Source: Vairimorpha apis BRL 01 | Lineage: Eukaryota; Microsporidia; Nosematidae | NCBI GenBank assembly: GCA_000447185.1 | Contig: KE647073.1 | Coordinates: 1-10,136 of the forward strand | Length of the DNA: 10,136 bases | Direction: 5' to 3' | In this document: positions 6,932 to 10,136 of the stretch, one piece after another | How positions within the stretch are numbered: the stretch's first letter is position 1 | How the letters are laid out: each line of letters starts with the position of its first letter | The notes under the pieces: generated by a model | What the model saw: only the letters and a program-made list of their open reading frames with translations | Databases searched by the model: none | What the model was told of the DNA's origin: nothing | Translations under genes and position numbers: made by a program

Positions 6932-8145
6932 TTAAAAGGGTACAATATTATTTTTTAGATTTTTGATTTTAAAAATATTTAATTATATAAAGATTTTTTA
7001 AATATTTTGAAAATAAAATTGTTAATAAAGTTAAAATAATAATAACACATTGATTTTATAAAAATGATAAATTTACAAAATTATATATATTTCATTTTTA
7101 TATACAACTATATTTTATATGAATAAATAAGTTTGCACATTAATGAAAACAAACCTTACATATTTTAAAAAAACATTTTGAATTTATTTTAAATTCTCAT
7201 TAATACATTTAAAATATGTCGCATTTGTCAAAAACTTTTATTTTAAATTTTTAAAAAATATAATCAATTAGTATTAAAATTGCAAATTTGTTAAAAATTT
7301 TAACAATTAAAAATATAAAAATTTTTCTAGTAATAAATAAAACATTTATTTATTTCAACTTAATTTTTAATTAGTTTAAATTTTATTTTTACATAAAACT
7401 AGCTATAATATTTAAATTAACCTTTATATTAACAATAATTGTATATTATTGGTTCTAACTTCATATAGTAAATTTTTATATAAATATGAGTTAAAAGTTT
7501 TGTATTTAAATAAATTTTTATTTGTATTTTAATATTCAGATTCATATAATATAAAAAACAATTCTTTTCTTTTTTTTAACTTTGACACATAAAATTTTTA
7601 CCACAAACTATTATATTTCTTTTATACTGAATTTTAAACCAAAAAATTAAAATTTAGTTTTAAAATTTCTTTAAAAATTAAGTATAAAAAATATATGTAA
7701 ATTTTAATCTATTAAATTTATTAGAAAAAATTATTTAAAAATATTTTTTTATAAAATGATTTTTAAATTATTTTAAGATGTTATTAAATATTTACTATCT
7801 TAAATATAAAAATTAATTTATTCTTTGATTTTTTTATATCTCATAATTTTGAAAATTTAACAAGACTAGGCCTCCTTTCATTTAAAAAAATTCAATGATG
7901 AAATTTTAAAATTAAAACTATACAAAAAATTCAATGAGTCTAATAAACTTTTTAAAATCAAATTTTTATTAACATTATTTAAAATTTTTCAAATATATTT
8001 ATTTTTGATTTATAATTTTACAGTTCAAAATTTTATCATAAATAAGAATAAATGTTTACAGTCAATATAGAATATTAAATTTTAATATTTTATTAAAAAA
8101 TGATATTATATGATTTTTAATAAAATTAAAATAAAAATTTTGAAA
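6932..8145. other. Gene-free AT-rich spacer of 1.2 kb
   Basis: Apart from the CCC signal beside CBF5, I find no gene, RNA or repeat. Composition is almost pure A/T. The only local exception is a short GC-rich patch at about 7863-7876 (GACTAGGCCTCC), to which I can attach no function. Confidence 0.6.
6938..6940 (-). promoter_or_regulatory. CCC start-proximal signal of CBF5
   Basis: The minus strand reads CCCTTTTAAATG, a CCC six bases before the CBF5 ATG. The spacing is identical to that of the tRNase Z gene. This fits the microsporidian CCC-type signal and supports the start at 6931. Confidence 0.6.
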
Positions 8146-9141
8146 TCATTCTAATAGAGAAATAGGCTTAAAAAAACATAATCCATCGATTGATGTCGAA
8201 ATAATCATATCGTTATCAACATTATTAAAACAAAAATCTTTGTAATATTTTTGACCTTGATGAACAAAAAGTAAATATTTTTCATATTCCCAATCATCTT
8301 CTAATGTAATATCAAATATACAAATTTGTTCATCACTTGAGCTACAAAATACATCAGAATCTTTCCATTTAATCATTGAAATACTAGATTTGTGCCAATT
8401 AATAGAAATTTTAGAATCAGGAACTCTTATATCAATAAGAGTAATAATGCCATTATCATCACCAAATGCACATAAATTATCTTTGTTAAAATCTATAGAA
8501 TTTATGTCACAATTTTGCTTAGTTGTATAAATTAATGAATTTGATCTTAAATCAGTTATTTTCATTGATTTATCCGTACTGCATGAAAAAATCAAATTGT
8601 CATGTACACACATACATTCAATAGAATTATCATGTAATTTTAATGAGTTAACAATTCTATCAGTAAAAATATGTAAATCACCAGAAATTGTAGAAAAAAA
8701 TGCTTTTTCTTTATCTAGACATAACCCATATCCTAAGTTTTCTTCAAATTTAACAGAGTATAGATTTTCAAAACTGCTGTTATAGACATCAAAGATAGAA
8801 TCTCCTACACAATATATATTTTCATAAGTTCGTAATCTGTTATATGATGTGATAATATTGGACTGTAGTGCTATAAAATCACTTTTATTAAAATTATCTA
8901 TATCTAATTTTATTAATTTAGGATCATCTTTTTCAGGATTAGTTGCTACCACGATGGAATTCCCTAAATATGAGTCAATTGTCTGTGATGGCCAATCTAA
9001 AGAATAATAGTCAATAAAAACGTAAGCTTCTTCAATACATTCTAACTGTTCATCATTTAAACAAGTAGGAATATATGTGACTCTTTCTATTTCATCTAAA
9101 TTTTCATATTCTTCGTCTGATAAATTTTCAAAATTTTCCAT
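8146..9141 (-). CDS. RRB1: WD40 ribosome-assembly protein Rrb1/GRWD1
   Basis: The product is a beta-propeller protein of 331 residues, related to yeast Rrb1 and human GRWD1, which chaperones ribosomal protein L3 and is needed for 60S subunit assembly in the nucleolus. The N terminus is acidic (many E and D in 1-20). SLDWPSQTIDSYLG at 47-60 corresponds to the conserved WP segment before the propeller. Degenerate WD repeats follow, for example FSCSTDKSMKITDLR at 185-199, FGDDNGIITLIDIR at 226-239 and FCSSSDEQICIFDI at 265-278. The C-terminal LLFVHQGQ at 290-297 followed by MIISTSIDGLCFFKPISL is the GRWD1/Rrb1 ending and separates it from the related RbAp48/MSI1 family, which has HGGH there. It is shorter than yeast Rrb1 (about 510 residues). 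The gene ends in TGA, showing that TGA is a stop here. The start is ATGG preceded by GCC; no CCC is seen. Confidence 0.85.
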   Translation of the reverse strand: MENFENLSDEEYENLDEIERVTYIPTCLNDEQLECIEEAYVFIDYYSLDWPSQTIDSYLGNSIVVATNPEKDDPKLIKLDIDNFNKSDFIALQSNIITSYNRLRTYENIYCVGDSIFDVYNSSFENLYSVKFEENLGYGLCLDKEKAFFSTISGDLHIFTDRIVNSLKLHDNSIECMCVHDNLIFSCSTDKSMKITDLRSNSLIYTTKQNCDINSIDFNKDNLCAFGDDNGIITLIDIRVPDSKISINWHKSSISMIKWKDSDVFCSSSDEQICIFDITLEDDWEYEKYLLFVHQGQKYYKDFCFNNVDNDMIISTSIDGLCFFKPISLLE

Positions 9142-9460
9142 GGCTAAAAAACGATTTTTTTAAATTATTAAAATATCTAAACTAACAAATAAAATTTTAA
9201 AACTCAAATTAACAACTTTAAATAAAAATTTATAAACATTGATTAATTCATTTTTATATAACAAATCAAATTTTTACTTATCAATAAATAAAATTTTATA
9301 ATAGTTGTAGACACTTGTTTATTGAAATTTTAATACAATAATTTTTTAATTTTATCTAAATATTAATAAAACATAAAAAAAATATTTTACTTAAAAAATT
9401 AAATATACGAATTAAAAAAATTGCATTAGAAATTATTTTCAAATTTTTAAAAAGATAAAT
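9142..9460. other. Spacer between isomerase 3' end and RRB1 start
   Basis: These 319 AT-rich bases hold the 3' flank of the glucose-6-phosphate isomerase gene and the upstream region of RRB1, both read on the minus strand. I see no CCC within ten bases of the RRB1 start, only GCC touching the ATG, and no other recognisable element. Confidence 0.5.
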
Positions 9461-10136
9461 TTATTTATTAACTTCCCATACTTTTTTTAATAAATTTTTT
9501 GTTGACGAATCAAATTCATCAACATTTTTATCATTAAAACTTTTTAAAAGATTTGTAGCAATATTTTTTCCTAATGTTACACCAAATTGATCAAATGAGT
9601 TAATTTGCCAATAAATTCCTTGTACGAATATTTTATGTTCATAATGTGCTAATAACGCACCAAGAGTAATTGGACAAAGTTTTGAATATCCAATTGTAAT
9701 GGAAGGTTTGTTTCCAACGAAATTATCTTTTTCATACTGGCTCTTTTTTCCTTCCATAAGAGCCATTGATTGAGCAAAACAATTTGATAATAACATGTTT
9801 TGATGTTCTTTTTCATCATGTAAAGATTTAAAATGAAATAAAAATTCAGTTAAAATCTCTCTAGTTCCTTGATGTAATAATTGAAAAAATGAATGTTGAA
9901 CATCTGTTCCCGTTCCACCCCATATAATCATTCCTGTTTGCATAGTTTTTGAATATTTTCCATTACTTTCCATTTCAGCTTGTTGTAAATATAAATACAT
10001 TTTTTCCAAGTACTGATCATAAGTTACTATACATTTGTTGTTATAATTATTATTTGAATAAAATAATTCTACTATTGCGTGAATAATTGTGGTATTCATC
10101 ATAGAATCCTTCTTAAAGTTTCCGTCAATAATAGAT
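9461..10136 (-). CDS. PGI1: Glucose-6-phosphate isomerase, C-terminal part
   Basis: The product interconverts glucose-6-phosphate and fructose-6-phosphate in cytosolic glycolysis. The last 224 codons are present, about 40% of a roughly 550-residue enzyme; the 5' end lies beyond the window, and the frame is open to its edge ([10 protein letters not shown] before the first Met at 10102). Counting from the first complete codon, the catalytic residues are Glu56 in MESNGK, His81 in the TDVQHSF segment and Lys190 in FGVTLGK. Other family blocks are [19 protein letters not shown], a [12 protein letters not shown] helix, NKPSITI and [23 protein letters not shown]. The usual GEPGTNGQH loop reads GGTGTDVQH, and GVELGK reads GVTLGK. 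These are divergent but leave the three catalytic residues in place. Met at 10102 is internal, not the start. Confidence 0.95.
   Translation of the reverse strand, partial: SIIDGNFKKDSMMNTTIIHAIVELFYSNNNYNNKCIVTYDQYLEKMYLYLQQAEMESNGKYSKTMQTGMIIWGGTGTDVQHSFFQLLHQGTREILTEFLFHFKSLHDEKEHQNMLLSNCFAQSMALMEGKKSQYEKDNFVGNKPSITIGYSKLCPITLGALLAHYEHKIFVQGIYWQINSFDQFGVTLGKNIATNLLKSFNDKNVDEFDSSTKNLLKKVWEVNK

Noticed and set aside
7863..7876. GC-rich patch with the palindrome AGGCCT
   Set aside because: It is isolated and short, with no paired structure, gene or repeat around it.

Overview
The window is a very AT-rich (roughly four-fifths A+T by eye), intron-poor stretch of a small eukaryotic nuclear genome, most probably a microsporidian parasite. 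Four things point there: single-exon, compact versions of universal eukaryotic genes (PCNA, Cbf5, Rrb1/GRWD1, glucose-6-phosphate isomerase, long-form tRNase Z); no bacterial ribosome binding sites or operon overlaps; a CCC triplet just upstream of three start codons, which is the known microsporidian start-proximal signal; and a decayed retroelement whose C-terminal domain resembles reverse transcriptase remnants of microsporidia. The species cannot be fixed from the sequence. Long gene-free spacers fit the AT-rich, less compacted microsporidia rather than Encephalitozoon.

Layout. 1-1588: no intact gene; faint protein-like pieces on the minus strand between about 180 and 840. 1589-3337 (minus): long-form tRNase Z, recognisable end to end but interrupted by three same-direction frameshifts at homopolymer runs and one in-frame stop. 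3391-3699 (minus): an unidentified decayed reading frame just upstream of it. 3720-4530: low-complexity spacer. 4531-4976 (minus): degenerate C-terminal end of a retroelement protein, ending a few bases from the PCNA start. 4982-5797 (plus): PCNA. 5894-6931 (minus): Cbf5/dyskerin, convergent with PCNA across a 96-base spacer. 6932-8145: spacer with nothing recognisable. 8146-9141 (minus): WD40 protein Rrb1/GRWD1. 9142-9460: spacer. 9461-10136 (minus): C-terminal part of glucose-6-phosphate isomerase, running off the window.

Functionally these are housekeeping genes. PCNA is the replication sliding clamp. tRNase Z trims tRNA 3' ends. Cbf5 makes rRNA pseudouridines in H/ACA RNPs, and Rrb1 escorts ribosomal protein L3 into pre-60S particles. 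Glucose-6-phosphate isomerase serves glycolysis. Each appears to have its own promoter; no operon is implied. The points of most interest are the state of the tRNase Z gene, the retroelement scar pressed against the PCNA start, and the identical CCC-N6-ATG spacing at two genes.
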